Both the position numbers and the translations under genes were made by a program. From Eumeta japonica (Eukaryota > Arthropoda > Insecta > Lepidoptera > Psychidae), in the NCBI GenBank assembly GCA_005406025.1, contig BGZK01000016.1, positions 620,001 through 684,000 on the forward strand: DNA of 64,000 nucleotides. The letters are read 5' to 3'. Shown piece by piece: positions 35,625 to 46,524 of this stretch. Numbering within the stretch: position 1 is the first letter of the stretch; every line of letters begins with the position of its first letter. The notes beneath the pieces were generated by a model that was given only the letters and a program-made list of their open reading frames with translations, did not search any database and was not told the DNA's origin.

Positions 35625-35948
35625 CTAGGATACGCCTATGTGTAGGAGAATATTCGGGGAATAGGAAGAACAATACGAATTAATGATTCGAGTTGAATAA
35701 CACAGGTGGATGATACAAAAGTGTGAAACATAGCGAAACAAGTTGACATTTAAATACCGTGTGGAGGTTAAAGCGAGATATGTATTGCCTAGAGTTGGGA
35801 GGTGTGTCTGGCAACATTCTAAACTGAACTCTTCTTTCAGGAAACTGAGAAGTGATTCATTTTTGTATACGTGGGAGTTAAAATCTCCACATAAGATCAT
35901 TGGCGTTTCAGCAGTAGGTTCCACCGCGCGTAAAATTTCCTTCATCAC
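35625..35948 (-). pseudogene. Endonuclease/exonuclease/phosphatase-domain fragment (transposon-derived)
   Basis: The fragment contains ETPMILCGDFNSHVYK. GDFN is the signature of the endonuclease/exonuclease/phosphatase fold used by LINE endonucleases and by the endonuclease-like module found beside some insect Helitrons. The segments LLSFLKEEFSLE and FRYVSHFCIIH fit the continuing fold, where a family member would have TCIDxxF and a Tyr-Val-Ser block. Only the middle of the domain remains (107 codons) and the frame upstream is broken. No reverse transcriptase or helicase is visible nearby, so I cannot choose between LINE and Helitron origin. Confidence 0.55.
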
Positions 35949-35952
35949 TTGA

Positions 35953-38213
35953 GAATATCGAAGCAGCGGTTGAATTTAAAAACAACAGTCTCATACCGAC
36001 TTCATTCACTTCTGCGTCTACAGAAGGCGTTAGTGCGTAAAAAACTTAGTCATACTTACCGACTTTGGTCACTTATGCATCAACACGTGGCGTCGTACAT
36101 CCTGATCACGAAATATAACCTTTATTATTTTATTATATTACATAAACAATAATGTATCCGCGTCAAAAATGTTATTTTTAAGGCTACATAAAGTAATCCT
36201 TCTAAACAAATAAAACCATATATAATTAAGCCTAAATACGAAGATAAAAAAGGCCATTTTCTTCTTTGGACCAAGGTATTAAAATCGCTAACGTTAAATA
36301 CGATCCAAAAACAATAGATGACGCGGTCGCGTAGAGTTTTGTGGTACGAGGCGGCCGCGTTGATGCCCGCTCACGGGTTTGACAAACCATTCGGCCATTT
36401 TATTCATTCCCAATCGGCACGCGATTAGACTGATGTGTTGTTACATAAATTAAATTATTTTATTAAAGTTGTTTCGTTTTAGTAGATTTGTTTGTAAAAT
36501 ATTGATTTGTTATCGTTTTTGTTAATGTTGTTTTTTACAAAGTTTCAAAATATATTTCAGGTTATTACAAATTGTTACATACTTGATTGAACTACAACCA
36601 AGTACATTAGAGGAGAAAATAAGAAATTTATGACCTTTATAAAAGATAAATAAATGAATGTAGATAAGGAATATTTTTGTGTATTCTTTACTCATTTTAA
36701 AATGTTTGGAACCACTATCTAAACATTTGACCTTTCTCGGCAGTTGTTTACCATTTTTATCTTCGTGTTTTGGCTCAACTATAGAGACAGGAGTGACACA
36801 AGAGTGATCTTGTAGACGTTTTGTTTTTCCTATTAAAATACGGAATCTTAAAAGTAATTGCTGGGCTGTCTCAGACGAGGGTCGCTTATATATACTAACA
36901 ATTGTACACTCCATAACCGCGCGCCGGGAGCCGAGTGGCTCACGGCACAGCGATCGCGGCCGCAGTCGGCGCGCGCAGTGACACGTCAGCGTGCTAGAAA
37001 GTGAATTCCGATCGGATGATAAAGTGGCGGGGCTTATCGGGAGTCGGATCGTTCGCGACGGCACAGGAACGACTCATATTTCATTGGAAGGCGGGCGGCG
37101 GGCGGCGGGCGGGCGCAATGTCCAATGAAATATTATTGCCCGTAGATCCCGCGGAGGAGTCAGATTTTCGTCATCATTCTAATACGGTGGTTCGACTTAC
37201 TCTAGCGGGGTATTAAACTATAAAGCCAAGGCGGTCTGCTCCACATTCGAGTATGATTATGATTTACAGAGTTGCTAGAAAATGATAAAAAATTACTAAG
37301 TTCACATTTTCAAATTTAGAACCTAAAATGTAAATATAAATAGTATTGGAATGAAATTCCTTAACGCGGCTTGCGGTAGGACTTGACTGGTAGAAATCGT
37401 AATTTAACGAAAAAGCGTTATTTTCCGACATGCGAATCTTTCTCCCCCTTTCTTTTGAATTTTATTAATCAGTGCTCTTTTTAGTATAAATTAAAATTCA
37501 CTATTTTATATCTAATTTTCAATAAGTGAATATTTTTCTTAACTAATACTTTTCGATAAATGATACTCTTTCATTATGCGTGGTTCCTGATCATGATGGC
37601 CCCTTCGCGCGGAGCCGGTGGCACCATGGAATGTTTGATGGTGCGGATATCGGTGCTCGAGCTTGCTTGGCTGCAGGCAGGCTTGTCCTCGCTATTAATG
37701 ACCTTGATTTATTTCCTAACCTCAAAACGCGCATGAAGGGCCGAACTTTGGAACAGACAGTCAATTAATAGACGCATTCCAAGAAGAACTCAACTTGATT
37801 TCTGAACAGGAGTGGGTGGATTGGATTGATGGTCGGTTTAAGCGTATGACGAAAAGTTAATATTAATTGTGAAGGACGTTACTTCAAGAAAATGTTATAT
37901 TAATATCGTATACACTTTTATATGTAATAATAATCATGATCAGACACCAGTCTCAATATAAGGAAATAAAGCATCACAAAAAATATAATTTTATGTACTT
38001 TGTCGGTAGAAATCATATCATATTTTCAAATAGTAGCTTATTAAGTAAATGAACAAAAAAAAACATCTGCGACCGATAATGAAAATGTGATAATCTCTTT
38101 ATTTGTTATCATTTTCAAAATGACCATATGTCAAATTCTTAAATTCAAAATGTCTATTTCGTAGGTTAGGTTAGCATAAGATTTGATATACATTATAATA
38201 TTTAAAGAATCAT
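35953..38213. other. Non-coding stretch with strong GC island
   Basis: There is a small GC patch at 36330-36370 and a large one at 36915-37115 that includes a G-quadruplex motif. Two unrecognised open frames flank the island. One is a 180-codon minus-strand frame, 36522-37064 (ATG alternatives at 37064 and 36914), and the other is a 32-codon plus-strand frame starting 37118 with MSNEILLPVDPAEESD. Neither has a recognisable domain, so neither is called a gene. The rest, 37.2-38.2 kb, is AT-rich. Confidence 0.45.
37093..37113 (+). other. G-quadruplex motif
   Basis: Four GGG runs with 4, 4 and 1-base loops (GGGCGGCGGGCGGCGGGCGG and one further G). The same 21-base motif recurs at 41297-41317. 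Confidence 0.75.
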
Positions 38214-38400
38214 CACTTGTTCCGAAGGCAGTTATCCCTTAAGAAAATGAGCTAAAACCTTGAGGGTAGCTCTTCTCAAAATGTAATTATATATTATCAT
38301 AATAATCAAATATATAATATGACATTTCGTATATTTGCAGGAGTCTTATTGAGCATGCACACACGTAGTCCCCAAATGAACTCCTGACTGTATATCGCCG
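38214..38400. repeat. Dispersed interspersed repeat, copy B
   Basis: It matches copy A (16450-16770) in two blocks: CACTTGTTCCGAAGGCAGTT...GAGGGTAGCTCTT and CTTATTGAGCATGCACACAC...GTCCCCAAATG. The gap between blocks is shorter than in copy A, so one copy carries an indel. Confidence 0.6.
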
Positions 38401-39237
38401 ACTGACCTGGGAACATATTTATTTAATTATGGTATTCGATTAAGTCGGTTATTATTTTCGTAAAACATTTCTACATTTTTTCGTACATATTATTTTATAT
38501 TTTCATAACTATATTAAAATGGAGAAAAGATTTGCCGCAAAATAGCATTACAATAATATTACTTAGTGTGAGTTCGGGCGATGTTTTCTTCAATATTTTC
38601 TTGAAATATAACCCACTGGACGAAAATTAGATCTATCGTGTCCCGAGGGTCTCTTGACCCGAATAAAAGTGGCCTGTTTCGTTTCCAAAATATTGAGGGT
38701 GGCGACGCCGGAAGTCTTTTTGCGGTTTTTTGGCATCCTTTTAATAAATAGAAAAGCCACTTTGGATTTAGGAAGCTGCTTCTATAAAAAAGAAAAAATT
38801 AAGAAAGAAGCTGTTGTTTTTCACCTTCGCCTAATTGTTACTTAGTGAATAAAGTCATGTGTCGACACACCGTATAACGACTCTATACAAAACGAAGTCT
38901 TTTTAAAATGTTTAACAACCTCACGATCTCAAGAGTAGTATCTAATGTAATATCTAATTCACTCACCGTATTTTGCTGATTTTAATATGGACATAATTAC
39001 GCAACTTTAATTGGCAGCATAATTCAAAAAACGATGAAATTTGAAGCCACGAGTTGAACGATTTGACATAAAACGATTTTTGAATGCGAAGCAAAAGGAG
39101 TGTTGTACGTGTGTATGTGGTACGTATGTGCGGAAACGCCGCGGGCGTGCAGTTGTCTAGCGGCGACCCTTTCATGAGGCAAACGGAAAGTCCTTAGAAA
39201 ATAAAAAATGGAGCAAACTAGCAAGTTATTTTTACTA
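38401..39237. other. Non-coding AT-rich DNA
   Basis: No gene supported. A 63-codon frame at 38654-38845 has no domain or context. A small GC-richer patch lies around 39130-39160. Confidence 0.5.
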
Positions 39238-40225
39238 TCATTGTTTTTCAAAATACTGTCTGTTGAGATCAGTACATCGCTGCATTCGATGGAACCACTG
39301 AGGCACTTTGCCCCCTCGCACTTAGCGGTCGCCTCGACGGCCTTTGCATATGCAGCCACTGCTTCCTCGGCGTCCGTAAATCATTTTCCTCGAAGATTTT
39401 TTTTATATTACGAAATAAAAATCGCATGGTTTGAGGTCGGGGCTGTCAGACGGATGACCCGATATCTTTGTACCTAACGTCCCCAAATTATTAGTTGTTT
39501 GTTTAACGATATGTGGTGAGGCGTTGTCATGATGAAGGAAAATCTTAGTGCGAGTTAGGTGCGGGCTTTTCCCGAACTTTTTCCTAAAAAATAGGCAAAC
39601 AGTTGTTAGTGTACCAGTCTGCCTTTAATCATCTTTTAAAACAATCGCTGTATAATGACCTGTCATTCCGACGAAAGAAGCCAGCTTATTGTTCAGACAC
39701 ATCGACCTCGTTTTACTTCAGTAGTTGACTCGTCAAAAGGAAATACCCGCTGAGCAAACTGTCTTTAGATTTCGGGTTCGTTAGAGCAAATCCAGATTTT
39801 GAGGCACCAGTTAATAAGACGGAGTTTATGAGCGTCGATCGAGTTATGAGGTATCCACCGAGTACGAAACTTCCTGATCGCTAAATATTCATGAAGGATT
39901 TTGTTCACTTGACTGATACCTATGCCTAAGTTTGTTCGAATCTTCTGGTAAGTCACTCTCTTGTCAATCTCTATCATGAGCCGCACAGAAGTGATGTTGT
40001 CTTCGGTCGTCGCCGTAGAAGGACGTCCCTCACGCAGATCGTCAGTCAGATTAGGGCGCCCACATTTGAACTAATACCAGTTAAACCCGTTATAAACAGA
40101 CGGAAGGGATAGAGCTTTCTCATGAAAGGCCAATCGAAGTATTTTGTAACTTCCTTGTTGGCTTAAATGACAACGTAAATCATAGAAAATCGTTGCACGA
40201 AAATGTTCCTGCTTTTCAAATTCAT
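39238..40225 (-). pseudogene. Mariner transposase remnant, second family
   Basis: The gene starts at about 40225 with MNLKSRNIF. In order, it shows broken N-terminal helix-turn-helix pieces, LREGRPSTATTEDN (in a shifted frame), the open block RLMIEIDKRVTYQKIRTNLG, then RKFRTRWIPHN, a linker signature of mariner. The segment around the first catalytic Asp is missing: NWC runs directly into KIWICSNEPEI, where TGDExWI should stand. The second and third Asp sit in LHHDNASPH and KPCDFY, and both are kept. The protein ends WFHRMQRC...RQYFEKQ. No clear terminal inverted repeats were found, so limits are given as the coding span. It is not the same family as 19342-20606. Confidence 0.85.
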
Positions 40226-42649
40226 GTTGACGTTAGACAAACAATTTTCTTTTTGCCGCCAATTTGCAAAAAGAAACGAAAAGCGAATGAAATATACGTA
40301 ATAAGTTCGGCAAAGCGTTCCATTTTCAAAATTTAAATACGTTTTATTGTATTATTTTACAGTTTTCAAGGGGCCAATTTTAAATATTTTGAGTGTGCTG
40401 GACATAATCAATTTAAGCTCTCTGGAGAAACACTTAAACACGCGTGTCGTTGCTAAAACAATGTATCTTGTATTGCCTTCGCTATAGTCGTACAATAATA
40501 AATAGTAATATCTTTTAGTTAAGAATTGTATTTCTAATATCGTTCTCTAATTTATTTTGGTTTATAATATTTATTATTTTATATTTCGAGATGAATCGGA
40601 TCATTGAAATATGTCTACGTGTTAAAATTTATTAGTATTTTGGTTAAAACTAAAACGGTATAAAAAAATGTAATAAAATATTTTTTTTTAAATTATATAA
40701 TAATATAAAAAGAAACACCGATCTAATAGGTAATAGGACCCGTGACCCGTGTCGGGTCCCCCAGGACACGGGCCCTTCGGAACTTTGGCGGGTATCAGAG
40801 GACATTCGCACCCTGCGGTGGGACCGCCGCGTGGTCAGCGCACAGGGCCTAGATCCCACCCAGGCCCTACGCCTGTTGACAGTTCGTGTTACGGCCGCTA
40901 AATAGTTATGAATTCGCTTAAATCTGTATATACGTTACTAGTCTCCGGACAACGGAACTGCTTTACGTACACGTGTATAATATGAAGGACTAAAAATGAA
41001 AATATACATTCTACACACAATACCGTAGCGGAATCGACGTACTGCTATCGTTTTTCAGTTTGCTGCAATGGTTTTGCATAATACATGGCACGCGTCTGCA
41101 GCGTTGTGAGGCTGATGCGGCACACATATCGCAGTTTCAAACAACTACACCTATCCCGTGCGTGCGGCGAGTCGTAATTACATAGCGCGTAATCAATGAC
41201 CCGTTTAATAGTTAATTTGCGGGGTTGATTCATCGCCCGGGGCGAATGAACGGTTGCCGATGCGCAATCTTAGGGCGGCCCGATTCATATCCCGGCGGGC
41301 GGCGGGCGGCGGGCGGGCCCGCTGCTCCGACCGGCCCTCGGTTAGCCATTTTATTGATTTTACGTTTCTGGAGATTTGTGTTTTGATTCATATCCGACGC
41401 GACGTTACGTGTTACCTATTTGTGAATTTCTAGTAAGCGTATAGCGTCCATGCTGAACGAATGAATTTTAATTGTAAATATTAAAATATTGTGAACATAC
41501 ATACATTTTTAATTTATTAAATTTCGTGTAATTATTAATTTTATACGAAATTTGATTATATATTAATACATAAAGTTCTGTATGCACATAAATGAGCCCA
41601 TATTATACATATTTAACTATAAATCTAGATAAAATATGTTTTCAAAATGATTGTCAAACTAAATAATGTCTTTTATACTTACCGTGAACACGATTCGTAC
41701 GTCGCATTTCAGCCGTGTGAAACCAGACAAATAAAAATTCGTGAAGAGCCGCCGCGGTGGTCGGTGCCAGCTCGTCTCGAATTGACGAGCTCGCTGGCGC
41801 CGCCGCCGTCAAAGGCGGATGAGGGATATCCCTAATAGCGGGCGGGCGCGCGCGCAATGGACGACCCGCTGATTGCGACGAATTAAATAAAGCGAACAAT
41901 TTGTGCCCGCGACGTAACACAATATCGGGTCGCTCGAAACCCGCCAAAAAATGAATGGATCCGCGCCGGCGGGCTCCTTCAGGATTCCGGCGGTTGCAAA
42001 TCGACCCGATCGCCTGTGCTCTTCTTGTCGGATTATCTTCCTTGTCGCTGCTTTAATGACTGTTATTATTTAATGCATTGTCGTTTTCACATAAAAAATA
42101 TTTAAATCATTATTAATCCTTTTGTGTGCGCTTGAACTTGAAAAGTCCCGGATCGCCGGCTCAATGAGTTCATCGAAGTTTGGAGCAGTGGTTTAATTTA
42201 ACAAATTATAAGTTCATTGGTTAATGTGTCGCTTCTCTATATTTAATTTTGAAATTTTACTTGTCAGCAAATTCGTAGTATATTAGGTATTGGGATGAGC
42301 TAAGTGCAAAAGATTTTGCACGTAGAGGTGAGGTTCGTTAAAATCATAAAAAAATATATATAGTACAACAATTAGGCAATATAACAACAATACAAACAAT
42401 AGGCAGATTCGAGGGTCAGCGGTGGGTTGCATGCTGCATGTTAATACATGTTGCAGGCAAGCGTCTACTATGGATTTCCGCGAATTAACACCTCATACAA
42501 TACAATAGTACAACAATCTTTGGCTGAATACAACATATGCAGTTCGGGCGATGTGACCCGGGTGTACTGCTTAGAACCTGAAAGAAAAAGCCAATCGGCA
42601 GAATGCGTCTTTCCATTTATAAATATGTCGATGAAAGTTAAAAACAATT
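40226..42649. other. Non-coding stretch with GC islands
   Basis: A compositional patch at about 40735-40870 carries short inverted repeats (GACCCG/CGGGTC; CCCGTGTCC-like arms) and may be the edge of an old repeat. GC islands lie at 41240-41345 (with G-quadruplex motif) and 41735-42010. A strong minus-strand donor-like site lies at 41683/41682. No recognised gene. Confidence 0.45.
41297..41317 (+). other. G-quadruplex motif, same sequence as 37093-37113
   Basis: Identical to the motif at 37093-37113, including loop lengths of 4, 4 and 1. A near match on the other strand is at 23673-23695. Confidence 0.75.
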
Positions 42650-43080
42650 GAAAATTTGGTAAGAAAACGGTTCCTTCTTTCTTCGGTAAATTGGGATATT
42701 ACACTACAATATCGCTTGAAAACCAAAAGACACTAACTGTAAAGTGGTGCGAGAGTAGGTACTCGCCCAGGGTGTTTAAAAAAGTTCGCGCAAAGGGTCT
42801 TCGCAGCAAAGTCGCATTTCATCACGACAACGCGCTCACACATTGCGCTAAGTTGACGAATGAGTCCTTAAAGGACTCGTATATTGGACATGTAGTTCGG
42901 ACCTTACACCTTGTGATGTTTTTATATTTCAAAAATTAAACATAAGCTTAGAGATTACTATTTACAAGCCTCGAAACAGCGGTGGATGCGCTACAAGAGG
43001 CCTTCAAAAACGTCCTTATGGAAGACGGCCATTTGCTTTATACAGTTGTTTGTGAGAATGCAAAAGTGTGTAAATAGTGA
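42650..43080 (+). pseudogene. Mariner transposase C-terminal remnant, third family
   Basis: The fragment opens with FFGKLGYYTTISLENQKTL, matching the mariner block FFGKTGHxxTVPLE. VAFHHDNALTH (second catalytic Asp) follows, then after a frame change SSDLTPCDVFIFQKL, with the third Asp in PCDVF. The tail LETAVDALQEAFKN is the usual C-terminal helix. The N-terminal half, first Asp and terminal repeats are not found, so only the 3' third of an element remains. Sequence differs clearly from the other mariner copies here. Confidence 0.75.
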
Positions 43081-43718
43081 AGGAATATACTTCGAAAACG
43101 ATGAAAGATAAACATAATATATGTCTTATAATGAGAAATACAGGAATTTTTAGTGTTGCCGACGTACGTGACCACGTTCAAAACCAATTAATGCTTCGTT
43201 AGCTGACGACCCATCAGCAAAATAAATAGCCGGCGTCGCCCTACAGAACCTCGAGCCGAAATCCAAATTCGCATCGTACCCTTCTTTTTTACCAGAAACC
43301 ATTATTGTTGGGGGAGACGCGGCAGAAGGAGTGCCGCGGCGCGGGTCGGGGGGCGAGGCGACGAAATGAAAGAACTTTAATAATGGGAGGTCAAATCGGA
43401 GGCGGCTCGAGGGCCGCAGCGCACTGGCGCGCCGCGCGGCCGAACTCGTGTAAACTACTGTGCATTCGCGCACGCGTGTGTCTGTTCTGAATTGTTTTGA
43501 TCCACGTCCGTCGTCGATGTTCATTAATACGTCTTCCTCGATACGAAATGCCCTAACGCTTGTCCATTAATCGGTGTTCTTAATGCTTAAAAATTACGTC
43601 TTTTGTTTTAAAACATTGTAGCGAAGAAGATATTATATATTACTGTAAAAATTGTAACGTTTTGTTTTTGAGAATTGGATTAAATAAAGCACGATACTGT
43701 AATGTTCTGTTCAGAATT
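43081..43718. other. Non-coding stretch with CpG island
   Basis: The CpG-rich island at about 43305-43450 produces open frames on both strands (for example 43150-43524 minus) that show no domain. The rest is AT-rich. Confidence 0.5.
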
Positions 43719-44994
43719 ACAGAACAATATTTAAAAAGTAATTACAACATTTATAAATGGACCTCCTTGGCTGTAGAATATAGTTTGTTTCGTGTAACTG
43801 TGAATTATTTTACCTTTGTAGCACTATTTTCAAAATTACATGTGTTTATCATAATGGATTTAACTCGAGAAAATTTTCGTGCGATGATTTGTTACTATTT
43901 TCAGCGCGGGCCAACTCAAAGACAGTGCATCGATCAATTCACTTCGACTCTTGAGAATGAAGCACCATCGAAAACCACTGTGTATCCTCTGGTTTAGTGA
44001 GTTTAATCTTGTTCAGTCTATGCTCAAGGACGAATTTAAAGAAGGTCGCCTTAAATCGATTGTTGTACCACAAAATATCTATGCTGTGTGGGAGTTACTA
44101 ATGCAAGATCGTCATGTTACATATCGCGAGATAAAAACGTCCCTGGACATAAGTATGACGAGCATATACAAGATATTTACACGATTTGGCTGTAAAAAAA
44201 TTTGTTCGCGTTGAAATTCGAACAACTTGGACATTGATCAAAAACGGGCTCTTGTCGATTGGTGTAAAAAAATGATTAAAAAAATACAATCATAATGCGT
44301 CAAAAGCTGTTTATAATATCTACAGATTTATAATATATCATCTATAAACAGGTGATGAATCTTGAATCTATGCGTGTATGACCCGGAAACTAAAGAACGG
44401 TCAACGATGTGGGTGTTCCGAGATGAGACGAACGCAACAAAAGTGATTCGTGTTAAAAAAGTACTGTGAAGCAAATTATTGCCTATTTTTATTGGCATAA
44501 ATGGACATGTGGCTACAGTGCCACTAGAGAATCGTCAAACGGTTAATTCGGAGGTACACGACCATTTGTTTGCCAGAAGTCTGTGAAGAAATAAGAAAGA
44601 ACAATCGACAACGCAGAATCATGCTTTATCATGACAATGCTAGCTGTCGTACGTCGGCCGAAACAATTCGGTTTTTGGAAGGTCAAAATATCGAATCGAC
44701 TGGCCATCCGTCGTACAGCCTCGGTTTGGTAGCCAACGATTTCTATTTATTCCTGCACGAAGAATAAATTACGTGGTCACCTTTTTTCGAGCCGCGAAGA
44801 GGCCGTTGATGCGTTCAAAATGCACATTTTGGAAATACCTCAATTAGAATGGAAAAAGTGCTATAAAAATTGGTTTCTGCGTATGCAAATTGCTTCGATT
44901 CTCATGACAAATACTTTGAAAAGTAATAAAACCACATTAAATGATAAATGTTTTTTTCTTTTTGATATTCCAGACACATAAATAGCGGCCTTCT
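43719..44994 (+). mobile_element. Mariner-like element, copy 2 (5'-truncated)
   Basis: Same family as 19342-20606. The right end keeps the inverted repeat (CCAGACACATAAATAGC, near-identical to the other copy) followed by TA at 44995-44996. The left end lacks the first 38 or so bases including its inverted repeat. Homology starts at ACAGAACAATATTTAAAAAG near 43719. The element is therefore not mobilisable. Confidence 0.87.
43854..44936 (+). pseudogene. Mariner transposase remnant, copy 2
   Basis: The ATG at 43854 opens MDLTRENFRAMICYYFQRGP, the N-terminal DNA-binding region, broken after SKTTVYPLV. KEGRLKSIVVPQNIY and the second helix-turn-helix follow in another frame. All three catalytic Asp positions are still readable: TGDES (followed by a stop where Trp should be), YHDNASC, and ANDFYL. 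However, the conserved SPDL before the third Asp reads SLGL. The C-terminus ends CFDSHDKYFEK before a stop at 44934-44936. Damage differs from copy 1, so the two decayed independently. Confidence 0.87.
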
Positions 44995-46052
44995 TACATC
45001 TGGTGGCGTTTCCGCAAGTGTCACATAATCATACATAAGTAGCTTTCGATGGACATCGCTCTCGTGAATGTAAAATGAGTACTTTCACCTTTTACGTATA
45101 TCGAACAATCTTGCGGTGTAGCGCTATCCCGACCCTAATGCGCTCTCGGTCCCGATCGTGGTCTCACTCGCAATCCGATCCCGGTCTCGTTTTAGTTCCT
45201 CATTCTGATCGCACTTCCGCCCTCGATTCAATTACGATCAAATAATACCAGAGGAACAAATATTTTTGCACTGAAAACATATGTAGCTATTATCGTTAAA
45301 TTATTTCATTCTGAAACAATCTCAGTCCTGATTTTGATTCTAATCCTGGTAATGCTCGTGCCTTCAGCCCCGGACCGGCCTCTCGGACGTTGCTCTTACT
45401 GATAACCAATCGGTATGAAAAAAAAAATGAAGCGTTAATTCTCTATTAAACCGAATTAAGTCACGAGCAAGAGCTAGCGTACACTACAGCTACAATTTGG
45501 CCATGTAGCGTGTCTTAATACTAAGAAAAAGAATAATATAAATTGGATCAGCGGCTTTCGTTCTATAAGCGCACAAACAAAAAGACATATAAGGATAGGC
45601 AAATAATAGATCAGCAACTATGGTGTCGTCGCTACCACGTTTTAGCGGTTGTCTTTACATCGAACGAGCTCACACATATATTATTAATAATCCAGTTTTA
45701 TTATGAAGACTGATTATAGATAAGTGTTAATCATTGTTTTTGTAAGTAGCTAAAAACACTAGTTTTCATTTCCAATAAGTTTTTTTCACCGTTGCAAATA
45801 TTTTTTTTAGATATTCATTGCATCAATATCCATTTATAGAATATATGCTAAAATATTAACACCGTGCATAGAAAATTCATGACCTGTATGTCCAGAGTCG
45901 ACCTACAAGAACTTGAACGTACAACGCGGCCGGGCCAGAAATCGGATTGTGGACCATTCATCACCATGTACATCACGTCGTGCGGGGCAGTGTATCCCAC
46001 CGGTGCACAATGCCTCGGGGCGGTGCTTGAGTCTATGAAAACAGGAAAAAAG

Positions 46053-46095
46053 AATAAGATTTTTAGTGTATACGATGTATACTAAAAATCTTATT
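46053..46095. repeat. Near-perfect palindrome (hairpin)
   Basis: AATAAGATTTTTAG at 46053-46066 pairs with CTAAAAATCTTATT at 46082-46095, extended by TATAC/GTATA with one 2-nt insertion and a short loop. The total is about 19 paired bases. It could be the junction of a small foldback element. Confidence 0.7.
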
Positions 46096-46401
46096 TTAAG
46101 ACTAACTTGCCCAGCGCACGTAGGCTGTTTTCTTAATGTCTTTAGTATACATCGTTTGGTATCGGCGCGTGACGCGAGTAGCGATCGTCCGCTAGCTCGT
46201 CCGCGCGGGGAGTTGACCGACCTATTTAGGCGCCGCGATGGATATTCGATAAAGAAGAACCGGTATTACAAAAAAAACATCTCGACGATGCCGTGTACGC
46301 GCCTCCAGCTCGGCGTTCACACATCGGCTCAGACAGCACGTGTAATACATAAACGTTTCGTACATGCCGTGTTTTTACACGGTTTTTTATTGTAATTTTA
46401 G

Positions 46402-46524
46402 TATTCAAACAAACAAACCGGACCATAAAAATGTTATCTTTGGCAAACGTGTTCTAGTGTACGGTCACTCTATCACCGGCTCTGCCTTCGTCGGCACGTC
46501 TCTGATGCAGTCCCCCTACCTCAG
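46402..46524 (+). other. Candidate coding exon (unrecognised)
   Basis: An acceptor-like site TTGTAATTTTAG precedes 123 bases with exactly one open frame, ending at a strong donor CTCAG/GTAAACACC. The frame ends GSAFVGTSLMQSPYL, and its last 18 codons are strongly biased to G or C in third position, unlike the surrounding AT-rich DNA. A second acceptor (GTGTTCTAG) would start the exon at 46458. Exon phase at the 3' end is 2. No family is recognised. Confidence 0.35.
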
